Assembly (NCBI RefSeq): GCF_016937515.1 | Contig: NZ_JAFHKM010000002.1 | Location: forward strand, 1,235,001 to 1,299,000 | Source of the DNA: Cohnella algarum | GTDB taxonomy: Bacteria; Bacillota; Bacilli; Paenibacillales; Paenibacillaceae | Direction of reading: 5' to 3' | DNA: 64,000 nt | Shown here: in pieces, positions 41,763-52,491 of the stretch | How positions within the stretch are numbered: position 1 is the first letter of the stretch | Layout: each line of letters starts with the position of its first letter | Notes under the pieces: model-generated | Seen by the model: only the letters and a program-made list of their open reading frames with translations | The model's database searches: none | What the model was told of the DNA's origin: nothing | Translations under genes and position numbers: made by a program

Positions 41763-44700
41763 TTACTTCGATTTAGCCGGCATCAGCTCGACCGCTTCTC
41801 CGTCCCCGCCGTAGTGGTAGACGTTGAAGTACCCTTCTCCGACGATCGGGTTGTTCGCATCGGCATCCCATTCGTTCAGGACGACGCGGGAGCCCGATTT
41901 CAGAATGAACCGTTCTCCGCCGGAGGAGCGGATGACGCCGATTTCGATCTCGTACTCGCGCCCGGCTTCGAACGCGTCGTTCGGGATGATCCGCACCATC
42001 GTTTGCCCCGGCTTCCACGTCTGGAATTCGATCTGATCCTCCTTGATGACGACGAGGTACCCTTTGTTGCCGTTCACCCAGGTCGGATCGCCGGCGCGGT
42101 CGGAGCGCAGCGCGAACCCGTACCAGCCTCCGTCATACGCTCCGAACTTGGCGTTGAACCGCAGAAGCTCGCTGCCGAACTTCTTGCCTTCGTACCCGAA
42201 CACGCCTTCGCCGGCGATGCGGACGTTCCCTTTGCGGAACTCGACCGCGTCCGAATCCGTCCAGCCCTTTTTGTCCTTGATGGCCTTGTTCAGCGTTTGG
42301 ACCGGATACTTCGGCCACGGCCGGACGGTCACGGCCGATTCGGCCCGGATCTCGCCGTCGTCTTCCGAGACGGCGCGGATTGCCGCCGATCCGGACTTCA
42401 CCGCCGTCACGACGCCCGCTTCGTCCACGGTCGCGACGGCCGGGTCGCTGGATTCCCACCGCACGTTCCGGTTCGACGCGTTCGGCGGCAGCACGGTCGC
42501 CGTCAACTGCTTTCTCTCGCCCATTTCGAGCGTCAGCGCTGCCGGGGACACTTCGATATCCGTGACCGGCTCCCGGAGCAGCGAAAATTTCACGTCGTCG
42601 AACCGCATATCCGCGACTCCTTCCACGTAGAACCCGACTTTGCCGCTCGGGCTGTGGGAAGGGTTCGCGCCTTGCAGGCGCAGCTCCCCGTCGACGTACA
42701 GGCTTACGTTCGGGCCTTGGACGACGAGCTTGATCGCATGAATGCCGCCGGGCAGCAGGTCTTCGCGGTCCAGCCCGACTTCGGCCAATGTGCGCCATTG
42801 CGAATCGTAAAGCGCCCATAAAGAGCCGCCGGCCGTCTTTTTGTAGAAAACGTATCCGCTGCCGTTCGATCCGTTGCGTTCGTACATCAGATAGTTCGCC
42901 CCTTCGGGCACCTCCGCGGGCATTTTCAGCCGATATTCGAGCACGTAGTCGGCGAATTCCCGCGGCGATTGGGCGTTCGCTCCCCCGACCAGGCGATACC
43001 AATGATTGCCTTCCTCATCCTCTTCGATGCTGCGATTGGGATCGACCGGCCAGCCGTTGCCGCCCGATTCGAAGTCGGTGAAGTGCATGACCCCGTCGCC
43101 GTCGGCAACCGTCACCTCGAGCGTGTCCGACAACGCCGGATTCGCGGCCGACCGCGCCGTAATCGTCGCTACTCCGGGCGCCAATGCCTGGATGCCGCCG
43201 TTCCCGTCAACCGCCGCAACCGCCGGATCGCTGCTGCCGTACGTCACCGAGACGTCCGCGGCGTTCCACGGAATGGCCTCGGCTTTGACGACGGCCGACT
43301 TGCCCAGTTCCAACGTGATCGCCTCGTAAGGGAATTCGACGTCGAGCAGCTCGACGGCATCCGGAGCGTGGGAAATCCCCACTTTCCCCTGCGTGCCGAT
43401 CGCCTCGAACGGAATGTCGGCGAAGCCGGGAATTTGGCTGAACACCGGCGCGTCTTCCCGCAGGCGCAAATCGCCGGAGGCCAAATTTTCGAAGCCCGGA
43501 TCCTGCGTCGTCACCCAGTTGTTTTCGTAATCAAGCAGGTCGAGAACGTCCCGCGCGCCTTCCGCATTGACGTCCGGCGACCGCTGAAGCGTCGGGTTGT
43601 ACACGACGTTGCGCTTGAAATCGTTGCTGTCCGGATAATAGCGGTTCTCTTCGAAAAAGTTCGCAAGCTCCGGATACTTGGTCAAATACGGGGTGCCGAT
43701 AAAATCGTTGTTGGCTTCGAAGAGCGCCTCCCATTGCGGCATGTAGTCGGTATCGATCTTGTTGCCCGGCGCGTTGCCCAGAAACATCTCATGGTTGTCG
43801 AACGGAACGTACGTGTCGACGAACAGGTTGTTGGTCGCCGAAATATAGGAGCCGGCGTTGTTTTTGATCGCGGCGTTTCCCATCTTGTAGAAAATGTTTT
43901 TCTCGATCGTCAACCCCATCGTCAGGTTGTCCGGGTAAACCCCCTCCACGCCCGGCTTGCCCTCGCCGATATGGTGGAAGTAATTGTGCCGGATGACCGT
44001 TCCCCGCTCCTGCGGAGTCGCCCCCGCGTTCATGTAAATGGCGCCGAGATCGGAAAACAGTTTGCAGACGTCATAAATGTCGTTGAATTCCACCAGATGA
44101 TCGTTGCCGAAAATGAGAATTCCCGGATGCGGGGCGTCGTGAATTTCGTTGCCGATCGCCTGGTTGCCGACTCCCCGCAGGACGACGCCCGGATTGTAAG
44201 CCTTGTTGTAAAAGGCGAAGTCGCGAATATGGGAGTTGACGACCCGGTTGTTCCCGGGTTCGAGCGTTGCCGCGCTTCCGCCGTTGAGCGTGACGGCCAG
44301 CGATCCGATATGATGAATATGGGTGCTTTCGATCAAGTGGCCGGTGCCGTTCAGCCGATCGTCCGGGACCGGATCCATCTGCTTGCTCGGGACGTTGACG
44401 AAGACGGCGCCGCCCGCGAAGTTGCTGATGTCGCAGTGCGAGATCGTCACGTTGCTGCCCCCGATGATGACCGCCGCCGTGTCGCGGCCGTACTCCAGCG
44501 CGAGCTCCTCGAACCGGATGTGGGAGGCCCCTATCGTCGTGATCATGGGCTTCTTCAGCGTCGTTACCGTAACGTCGCCGTTTCCGGAAAGAAAAGCCGC
44601 GTTCGGAAGCAAATACAGCACGCCGCTGTTCCGGTCGATGTAGTATTCGCCCGGCATGTCGATTTCCTCAAGCAGGTTTTCGGCAAAATGGAAATCGGGA

Positions 44701-45550
44701 TACCAGTTTTTTTGAATGCCCGACATTTCGCCGTACCGCAGCGTGATCGTCTTGTTTTCGGTATCGATGCTCGCGATCTTGTTGTAGGACCACTCCCAAC
44801 TGTAGCCGAAAATGCCGTCCAGCCAAATATCGTCCGCCTGCGTCCAATACATCGGACGATCGTATTCGTACTTGAACGTCCCGCCCCTCTCCTGCAGGTC
44901 CGGATCGTTCGCCGTCGGTCCGGGATCGACGATATCGCCCATTTGAACGGTCCCGTCATTGGGCCAGCGGGCCAGCGTCATGCCCTGCCCCCGATGTACA
45001 GCTGCATCGGCGGCAGCAGGCTGATATCGCTCGCTTTCCAGTAGCCGTGCCGGCTGATTTGGCCGTAGTCGGTCAACCCGTGAGCCGCCAGGTCGAACCG
45101 GACGACTTTGCCGCGCGCGGCCGGATCGATGATCCGCTGCAGCACGGCCGGGTCGGCGACGGGCTCGAAACCGGTACGGTCCAGGTTCGCGCCGCCCGAC
45201 AGCCGAACCGTCTCGCCAGGGTAGGCGCGATAGACGATCGGAGATTCGGCCGTGCCGGAATCCTCCTCCGTCAGCTCGAACGACTCGCTTCTCGGATACG
45301 TGCCTTCCCTTAAGTAGACGGTGACGCCCCCCGCCGGCAAACCCTCCCCGTTCTTGAGCGAGCGAACGGCGTTCCTCGCCGCCTCCAGCGTGCGGAACGG
45401 ATCGTTCGGCCCTCCTGAATTGGAATCGCTTCCATTTGGCGCCACGTAAAACGCCTTCGCCGCCCCCTCCTGCGCTTGACCGCTCGGGGCGGGAAGCCCT
45501 CCCAGCGCTAACGCGAACACCAATAGCGCCGCCAAAAACCGCTTGCTCAT
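41763..45550 (-). CDS. Secreted parallel beta-helix protein with Ig-like domains (frameshifted)
   Basis: About 1,262 residues if one base is restored. A signal peptide starts MSKRFLAALLVFALALGG; then a right-handed beta-helix typical of polysaccharide lyases and related enzymes (many N-x-x-I/V-x-x-N turns), two BIG2-type Ig-like domains (e.g. SSDPAVAAVDGNGG and SSDPAVATVDEAGV) and two laminin-G-like domains. It is a surface or secreted carbohydrate enzyme, perhaps a pectate-type lyase or galacturonidase. The frame changes at 44988-44992 (C5 on the plus strand): the first 190 residues are in one frame, the remainder in the next. Lies between regulator and importer of the same locus. Confidence 0.82.
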
Positions 45551-45671
45551 CCCACTTCACGCCTTTCCTTTTAGTGTGGATTGCGGTTTCATTCTGACAA
45601 AGGGAGTCGGCGGCGGCTATCCCAAAACGGAGACAACATGCCGTTAAACGTATCAGGATTTGCATTTTATA

Positions 45672-48124
45672 TCAATTCCGCGTGCCGTCGAGCCTTCTTT
45701 CTTCCCCGAGCGCGACGCTCATCCGGAATTCCTTCGGCGTCATGCCGAACCTTTTTTTGAACAGCGTAATAAAGTAGCTTGCATTGTTGAAGCCGAGGTA
45801 ATCGGCGATTTCCTTCACGCTGAAGCTGCTGCCGAGCAGCATTTCCCGCGCCTTCTCCAGCCGGTACCCGTTAATGTAGTCGCCGACGGAAACGTTCTCG
45901 TATTGCTTAAACAGGCGGCCGACGTAGGCCGAGGACATTTTGAAATTCGACGCGACCGACTGCAGGCTCAAATTGACGTCCAGCGCGTTTTTCTCCACGA
46001 ATTCCTTGATGGCGTCGACGACCACTTTGTTTTTGTCCTCCTTCTGGGCTTCTCTCTCCGCCAGACAGACCTGCTCCAGAAACAACGCGATCTTCTCCTT
46101 CATCCCGGCTAACGTGTCGGAGCGAATGACGCTCGTTCCGAGCGTCTGCATCGCGATCGAGTTGAAATGGCCGGCGAACACGGGCTCGCGAAGCACCTGT
46201 CGGACGACCAGCAAAATTTGTTGGACCGCGAACGTCATATCGTCGTACGGAAAAGCGGAGATCGCGTCAAACCACTTGTCGAGCAGCGCGAGAATCGCCT
46301 TCTCGTCGCGGGCGCGAATGGCCTCGCCGAGCTTTTTTTCCCATTCGACCGGAATCGCAACGTCGCGGCGGGCCATGTTGCCTTCCACGTCCTCCGGCGC
46401 GATGACGGCTCCGGGGCCGTACAGCACGCGGTACATCAGTTGCTGTACCGAGGCGCGGTAAGCGAGGCTGACCGCCCTGAAATCGTTCGCGGGATGGCGA
46501 ACCGCCGCGGAGAACGTTCGGCGATAAAACTGCCGGCAAGTATCGACCGCATCGCCGAGCAACCTCCGCACCGCCTCCGAGTCCGATCCGTCGGCCGACG
46601 TGCGCGCGACGGCGACCAGAAAATCGTTTTTCATATCGAGAACCCGAACCGGAAACGACCGGCCCACCGTTTCTTCGGTAATGTTGCACGCCGCGAACCG
46701 GAACAAATCGTCGCGAACGGACGAGCGGGAGCCCGGCGACGGCGGATCCGGCGTCAGGACGGCCACCGTCCAGCCCCGCCGCGCCCCCTCTTCCTTCGGG
46801 AACAGCCGGGGGAACGCTTTCCGGCACTCCTCCAATTCCTCCTCGGTCAGCGATTCGCTGTCGGCCATCCAGCGCCGCAAATAATAATCGTGCACGATTT
46901 GCTGGTTCCGGTTCTCTTCCTGGCGGGCGAGTCGCAGCTTGTTCAGCGTCAGCTCGTATACGCCGGAAATATAGCTCATCTCGTCTTGCGTCTTGGGCCC
47001 CCCGCTGCCGGGACGAGCGCGCTGCGCTTAAACAGGTCGGTCAGCTTGCGGATCGGCTGGTACAGGCGGTTTGCGACCGCGGCCGAAAGCGCGACGGAAA
47101 TCGCCAACGCGAATCCGATCAAAATAAAGGAAATATCGCGAAAAGACTCCACCCGCCCCATCACGTCGTCATAAGGCAAAACGCTCACGATCGTCCAATC
47201 GTTCACCCCGACGCTCATCTCGGACACGAGGACCTTCTCTCCGTCCATCCGGCTGATTTTGAACATTTCGGACTCCGGCCCGTTTGCGGTTGCCGGGCCG
47301 TTTGCGGACTTCCATTCGCTCGCGAACTTCCATTCCCTTGCGGAGTCCGGCCCGTCTGCGGACTTCGCTTCGTCCGCGGAATCCGCCCGTCCCTCGGTCT
47401 CCCCGGCCATCGGCGCGGCCTCGCCGCGATAGGTCAGCGCCTCCCCGTTCCGATCCAGCACGACGATTCCGCCGCCATGCCCTCCAAGGTTGTTCAGATT
47501 GGAAATATTGTCGAACACCCACTCCGGCCGGATATTGACGACGACGGCATTCGGAACCGCGCCGTTCGTCGGGTGGTTTTCGAGGACGAAAAAAGAGAAC
47601 AAATCCACGCTCTCGTTCCGACCGTCCGTCTTCATCGGAATGAGCCTTCCGCCGGTCGGACGCCCGGATTCCCGCAGGACGCGCAGCGTCATCTCCTCCA
47701 GTTCCTTCAAATGCGAGCGGGACCACGCTCCCGAGCCTCCAATGTACATTCGCTCCGCGACGCCGCTGTACACGGCGATGGAATCGACGAAGGAGGTGGA
47801 ATCGGCGACCGTATCGAGCATCCGCATCGTTTGGAATTTCGTGAAGGGATCCGGTTCTTTTGCGTTTTTCAAATAGACGATGCTTTGGTCGAAGCTCATC
47901 ATGATCGCGATATTTTGAACGATTTCATGCAAATAATTGATGTTGTATTTGATTTGGGACAACACTTTCTCGTTGGCTTCCTTCTGCGTCTCCAGGACGA
48001 TGTTTTTGGAGACTGCGTAATAAGCGACGGAGAAAATGACCAGCAGCCCGACGAACGACAGGTTGAAATACAGCACGATGCGCTGCAAATATTTGCGGCT
48101 TTTCAGCAGCCGGATGATGCCCAC
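45672..48124 (-). CDS. Membrane sensor/AraC-type regulator (frameshifted)
   Basis: About 817 residues if one base is restored. Order: membrane helix near residue 25-45, extracellular cache-like sensor (about 50-320), helix (about 330-355), a short HAMP-like segment LYQPIRKLTDLF, a long helical linker, and an AraC DNA-binding domain at the C-terminus (two helix-turn-helix units, QSVASNFKMSSAYVGRLFK and VKEIADYLGFNNASYFITLF). The frame shifts at C6 46998-47003: the upstream part ends GGPRRKTR, while the next frame gives GPKTQDEMSYISG, matching family layout. Start chosen at GTG 48124, nine bases after GGGGGG. It likely controls the neighbouring enzyme and importer. Confidence 0.85.
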
Positions 48125-48155
48125 CGGAGGAAGCCCCCCTTTCTTATGTAGAACT

Positions 48156-48184
48156 ATCATTTATGGAATGCGCTTTCATGTCAA
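48156..48184 (-). promoter_or_regulatory. Promoter of the sensor/AraC gene with cre in its spacer
   Basis: TTGACA (48179-48184), 17 bases, AATGAT (48156-48161) on the minus strand. The spacer contains GGAATGCGCTTTCA on the plus strand (48165-48178), i.e. TGAAAGCGCATTCC, a good cre match. CcpA bound here would block RNA polymerase. The -10 also rules out the ATG at 48160 as a start. Confidence 0.7.
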
Positions 48185-48279
48185 TCCAAAAATATGCGAA
48201 TCATATAAAAATGCAAAAGTTATCATCAAAACGGCTTTGCCGTGCTCCGCCCGTCAAACTTTTTTTTGGCTCAGCTTAG

Positions 48280-48513
48280 CTTGGAGTTTGTCCGATCAAA
48301 GCCAGCTTTTTGCTAACTGCGCGGTCCCCCTGATTGGATTTTGTCCAATCTGAAACCGGCTTTTAAGCTAGTCCTGCCGCCCTCGTTGGATTTTGTCCAC
48401 TCAGGCGAGGCCTTTTCGGCGATTTCGTCCGAAAAACCCGATTTTCGTTGGATAAAATCCACTGTAGACGGAGGTTTCCGTGTTTCTCGCTTCGGTCGTT
48501 GGACAAAATCCAA
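48280..48513. repeat. Palindrome element P1, copy D (five boxes)
   Basis: Boxes at 48280, 48333, 48385, 48447 and 48498 (steps 53, 52, 62, 51). The first is worn (TTGGAGTTTGTCCGA); the last, TTGGACAAAATCCAA, is the exact complement of the standard forward box. Spacers carry the same GGCGAGGCCTTTT and CTGTAGAC motifs. One extra box compared with the other copies, at the left. Confidence 0.88.
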
Positions 48514-48545
48514 CGTAGGCTTGTCCTGCATGCATGCGGAAGGAC

Positions 48546-48725
48546 GAGATGAGTCGCAATGACTCATTTGAGTGCGGCTATATGTGTTTGGCGGGCTGAG
48601 GTGAGTCACTACGACTCAACTGGATCGACAGCGTTCATGCGGAGGGGTAAGATGAGTCATGAGGACTCATTTGAGCGCGGCTACATGGGGATGGCGGGTC
48701 GAGATGAGTCGATACGACTCAACTG
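48546..48725. repeat. Palindrome array P2, second locus (four boxes)
   Basis: Boxes at 48550, 48602, 48653 and 48705 (steps 52, 51, 52): TGAGTCGCAATGACTCA, TGAGTCACTACGACTCA, TGAGTCATGAGGACTCA and TGAGTCGATACGACTCA. Related to the array at 19725-20115 but more diverged. It continues directly from P1 copy D with the same spacing. Confidence 0.88.
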
Positions 48726-48792
48726 CGGCGCTCCTTTGCCCCGCAAGCTTGCTCGAACGCCTTCGCAAGACGAAGAATTTAACATTCCTTCA

Positions 48793-48828
48793 TAAAAAAA
48801 TAAAGACGCGCCCTCGCTGGCGCATCTT
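48793..48828 (-). terminator. Terminator of the second polysaccharide locus
   Basis: AAGATGCGCC and GGCGCGTCTT pair on the minus strand (one G-T pair), followed by TATTTTTTT. Confidence 0.88.
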
Positions 48829-48843
48829 TGGCCTTGCAAACGA

Positions 48844-50730
48844 TTATAAGGGCAGCCGGTCGCTTGGCGCGAGCGGAAGCGTCGCTTCCGGCGATAATCC
48901 GCGGCTCGCTTCGCCGGCCGTTTCGCCGGGGACCCGTCTGGCCGTCACTCGGCTCCCGTTCCCCTCTTCCGTGACCATGACCGTCGGCGGCCGCTCCGCC
49001 TTCCCGCCGATCGCGAACGAGAAGAGGAACGCGGCTTTGCCGAGTGCGCGAAAATCGATCGTCCGCCGCTCGCCCGCATGGATAACCAAATCCAGGCCGC
49101 ACGTTCCTCCCTCCCGGACGATTTCCCAGCGCCAATCTTTCCGTTCCCGGCTTTTCTCCGGATTTACCCGAGCCGCTGCATCTTTCCCGTCGGATACGTC
49201 TCCCCCGACCACTGCGTCTTGCCCGTCCTTTGCGTCTCTCCCGGCCGAAACATCTTCCCCGGCCGTTGCCGCATGCCGGATCGACGCATCCTTCTCCCCG
49301 AAAGCCGCGTACAAAATTTCGAACCGCAGCTTGAGGCCGTCAACGGTCGCGTGCGCGATCCGCCCGGACGTTTCGAAGCCGACGCCGTCCAGCGCCCCGC
49401 CGAATTCGAAGCGGAACCGAAAATCCGAGGCCCGAATCGAACCGTCGATCCGGTCGAGGTTCGGGTGAGTGTCACCGCCGTTGGTGACGAACCTCGCCCC
49501 GAGCAGCCAAAAGTCCCGCTCCGCCGACGCGCTCAGCACGGCCGAACTGTAATCGTACCCGTCATGCAGGCAGCGCATTTGCAAATAAACGGGCTCGTTC
49601 CCGTTCGCGAAATAGGCGACCATCCCGCGCGTCTGATTCCACATGATCTCTTCGCTGAACGTTCCGACCGCGTATCGCGGCGCGATTTGCGTGACGGCCC
49701 GCTTCACGTAGCCCGTCTCCGCATTGCGATAATAGGTCGTCTCCACGACCCGCTCCTCCGGCCGGACGAACATGTCCAAATAAGGCTCCGGACATTCGCA
49801 CCCGATGCCGTACCATTCGGCGCTGTACTCCAGCTCGTCTTCGGCAAGGAGGAGCAGCCTGTTCCCCGAAGCCGCCTGCAGGAAAGACTTGACCGGTTTC
49901 GTCAGCAGCGTGCTGTAGCTGCGGCTGTGCGGCCCGGCCCACTGGCCGGTCGCCGGGTGAAAATGCTGGGCAATCATGCGCCAGGCGGCGTCCAGCAGGT
50001 CGGAGGCGATTTCCTTGGCCCGCAGCTGTACGGAAAATGCGCGGATTTTGGACAGTTCCACGATGGCGACCATCGTGTACGTCGGGCTGTTGAATTCCTG
50101 AAACGTCCCGAGCTCCTCCGTATGCCGCTTCAGCTTTTCCAGCCGTTGCAGGCCATACTCGGCAAACTCCTTCCGGCCGTAGAGCTCCCCTGCGATCAAC
50201 GTGACAAGCGCGCCCATAATCGCGATATTCGTGTAATGGGGACCCACGTCGCGCTTGATAATCGCTTCGCAGGCGCAGCTTGCCGCTTCCCGGATTCGTT
50301 CGTTCAGCTCATCCGGCAGCCTGCCGCCGTGCCGCAAAGCCGCCAGCACGAGCTCCTTGCCGCAAAAATCGGCCCAGTTCCAATCCGGAGGCGCCATCCG
50401 CGCCAGCGGCTCCTCGTAAAACCACGGCCAGATGCCGTACGTATCGTTGCCCGGGTCTCGATCCTGCAGGGCGATGACGCGCTCGATGATCGCGGAGGCA
50501 CGTTCCTCGTACGCGGAAATCCCCGTATTCAGCAGGCCGAGGGCGTACGCCAGCGACGGATAGGTCGGGTGCACCGTCGGATGCGTCTCCTTCGTCAGCG
50601 TCGTGTGATACCCGGGACTGCTGAACGGCAGCCGCAGCATGCCCGCATCCGGATCGAAGCTGCTTTCCTGAGACGCGATTTTTTTCAACAGCAGCGCTTC
50701 GTGGTCGAGCGCATTTGCCTTATTGCCCAT
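48844..50730 (-). CDS. Large protein of a sugar locus, perhaps a polysaccharide lyase or hydrolase
   Basis: About 628 residues, which I cannot place in a named family. The first about 350 are helical with Trp/Tyr-rich loops (GIWPWFYEEPLARMAPPDWN), as in alpha/alpha-toroid enzymes such as heparinase-type lyases; the rest is beta-rich. A short repeated linker (GxDVSAGRDAKDGQDAVVGG) near residue 505-540 separates two beta parts. No signal peptide is visible, so it would be cytosolic. Start chosen at ATG 50730 (MGNKAN), GAGG nine bases upstream. It is the last gene of the operon with binding protein and permeases; this placement suggests it acts on the imported sugar. Confidence 0.7.
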   Translation of the reverse strand: MGNKANALDHEALLLKKIASQESSFDPDAGMLRLPFSSPGYHTTLTKETHPTVHPTYPSLAYALGLLNTGISAYEERASAIIERVIALQDRDPGNDTYGIWPWFYEEPLARMAPPDWNWADFCGKELVLAALRHGGRLPDELNERIREAASCACEAIIKRDVGPHYTNIAIMGALVTLIAGELYGRKEFAEYGLQRLEKLKRHTEELGTFQEFNSPTYTMVAIVELSKIRAFSVQLRAKEIASDLLDAAWRMIAQHFHPATGQWAGPHSRSYSTLLTKPVKSFLQAASGNRLLLLAEDELEYSAEWYGIGCECPEPYLDMFVRPEERVVETTYYRNAETGYVKRAVTQIAPRYAVGTFSEEIMWNQTRGMVAYFANGNEPVYLQMRCLHDGYDYSSAVLSASAERDFWLLGARFVTNGGDTHPNLDRIDGSIRASDFRFRFEFGGALDGVGFETSGRIAHATVDGLKLRFEILYAAFGEKDASIRHAATAGEDVSAGRDAKDGQDAVVGGDVSDGKDAAARVNPEKSRERKDWRWEIVREGGTCGLDLVIHAGERRTIDFRALGKAAFLFSFAIGGKAERPPTVMVTEEGNGSRVTARRVPGETAGEASRGLSPEATLPLAPSDRLPL

Positions 50731-50818
50731 TTTTCCGATCCTCGCTTTCCGTTTCCGAACTTCGTTCATTTGCCGTCACGGTCATTTCCGCGCTTTCCGT
50801 AATCCGCTTCAATTGCGA

Positions 50819-52441
50819 TTACCGCATAAACTCCTTATTTTTCTCGTACCATTCCTGCGCCAGCTTCTCGACGTTTTCGCCTCCGAGGCGCTGCCATTCC
50901 TTGCGCACCTGCTCCAGGCCTTCCTCTGGGCTAAGCGCGTCGCCGCCGGTGACGACTTTGACCTCGATCTGCGCGGCGATCGGCGCGAACGTCGCGATCA
51001 GTTGGCTCGCTTCCGGAAAATCCGGGCTGTACGGAATGTCGCGGCGGTATTCGTTCTTCAGCGCGACTTCGAGCGAAGCCGACTTCGCCGTGGCGATTTT
51101 TTGCGAGATCGGATCCTGCGCGGCCATGACCGGAATCCAATCCGGCTTCGGGTCCCACTGGCTCAAAATCGCGTACTCCCGGGCGTAGAACGCTTCTTTC
51201 CGATATTTATCCGCGTCGATGCGCTGCGGGATTTCGCCGTTCACCAGCTTGTAATGCACGTTTTCTTCGCCTTGCTTCAGCGGCAGCCAGCCGTCCTCGA
51301 TCATCCAGTCGAGAAATTTGACGGCCGTCTCGATTTTGTCCTCGTCCATCTTGCTGTTGAAGGCGACCAGAACGTTCGCGGGCAGTTCCTGATAAAGACC
51401 GTTTCGGCCGTACTTCGTCGCCACCGGCTCGAGCGGGGCGATTTCGGCGTCCGGCACGTTGGCGAGCAGATCCTGCATTTCGGTATCCATGCTCCAGGAG
51501 CCGAGATAGATGCCGGCCTTCCCGGTCGTCCACAGCTGGCGGGAGCGCTGGAAGTTGCTGTCCGTAATGTACTCCCTGTCGATGAGGCCCTGGTCGAACA
51601 GCGACTTCTGGAACGCGAGCGACTCGGCAAACCGGTCGAGCGTGCGGCCGTACTTCATCCGGCCGTCCTCCAGGTACCATTGATTTTCATTGTTGAAAAA
51701 GAACGCCCGCATAATTTGCACGCCGTTGCCGTTGAAGACGATCGGCACCGTATCCGCCGCGCCGTTTCCGTCCGGATCCTCGTCCTTGAATTTTTTCGCG
51801 ACCTCGATCAGTTCTTCGACCGTCGTCGGCGCCGCAAGCCCCAGCTTGTCGAGCCAATCCTGGCGGATCCACATGCCGTGGTTGGCGATGACGTCGGTTC
51901 CGCGCGCGCTCGTAACCGCATACATTTTCCCGTTGATCGTGATGGCCGATTTCAGCTCGGGGTGCTCCGCCAGGTAGTTTTTCAAGGAAGTGCTGTACTT
52001 TTCGATATGCTCGTCGATCGGCTGAATCGCGCCCTGATTGGCGAGTTGGGCGATATAGGTTCGGTCGAACTCCCAGATCAGATCGGGCGCGCTGCCGGAG
52101 GCGATCAAGGCGCTCAGCTTCTGCTGCGCCTGGCCGCGGGGAACCGGCACCCATTTTACCTTTGCCGGGGAATTTTCGTCGATCCATTTCGTCCAGCGGT
52201 TGCTTTCGTAATTCCCCTCCTCCGTCGGCACCTCCCCGCGATCGAACATGGAAATGCCGATTTCCTGTTTCGTTTCGGCCGAGGCCGAGCTTCCGCCGGA
52301 CGATGCCGCGCTTCCGGAGGGAGAAGAAGAATTCCCTCCCGATCCCCCGGAGCTGCAAGCCGCCGCGGCCAGCATCAAAAGCGACAAGCCGGCCGCCAGC
52401 AGCGGTTTCCTCGTTTTGTTCCGTGCGTTCAAATCGTTCAT
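50819..52441 (-). CDS. Lipoprotein solute-binding protein of the third sugar importer
   Basis: A 540-residue lipoprotein with lipobox AAAC (cysteine about residue 29), a Gly/Ser-rich tether and a large sugar-binding fold of the LplA/YtcQ class. It follows the two permease genes, as in the second importer but unlike the first. The start ATG at 52441 follows AGGGG. Likely captures an oligosaccharide that the enzyme encoded downstream then processes. Confidence 0.93.
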   Translation of the reverse strand: MNDLNARNKTRKPLLAAGLSLLMLAAAACSSGGSGGNSSSPSGSAASSGGSSASAETKQEIGISMFDRGEVPTEEGNYESNRWTKWIDENSPAKVKWVPVPRGQAQQKLSALIASGSAPDLIWEFDRTYIAQLANQGAIQPIDEHIEKYSTSLKNYLAEHPELKSAITINGKMYAVTSARGTDVIANHGMWIRQDWLDKLGLAAPTTVEELIEVAKKFKDEDPDGNGAADTVPIVFNGNGVQIMRAFFFNNENQWYLEDGRMKYGRTLDRFAESLAFQKSLFDQGLIDREYITDSNFQRSRQLWTTGKAGIYLGSWSMDTEMQDLLANVPDAEIAPLEPVATKYGRNGLYQELPANVLVAFNSKMDEDKIETAVKFLDWMIEDGWLPLKQGEENVHYKLVNGEIPQRIDADKYRKEAFYAREYAILSQWDPKPDWIPVMAAQDPISQKIATAKSASLEVALKNEYRRDIPYSPDFPEASQLIATFAPIAAQIEVKVVTGGDALSPEEGLEQVRKEWQRLGGENVEKLAQEWYEKNKEFMR

Positions 52442-52491
52442 CCCCTTTTGAAATAGTCTAAACTATATCAAGGACTCATGGCCCTATGATA

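Noticed and set aside
45551..45665. Start of the beta-helix gene at 45665 in the long frame
   Set aside because: The frame upstream of 44990 has no signal peptide and an Arg-rich shadow composition; the signal peptide lies in the other frame from 45550.
48280..48725. CRISPR array
   Set aside because: The repeated parts are 15-17 bp palindromes, the spacers resemble each other between copies, two repeat families are mixed, and no cas genes are near.
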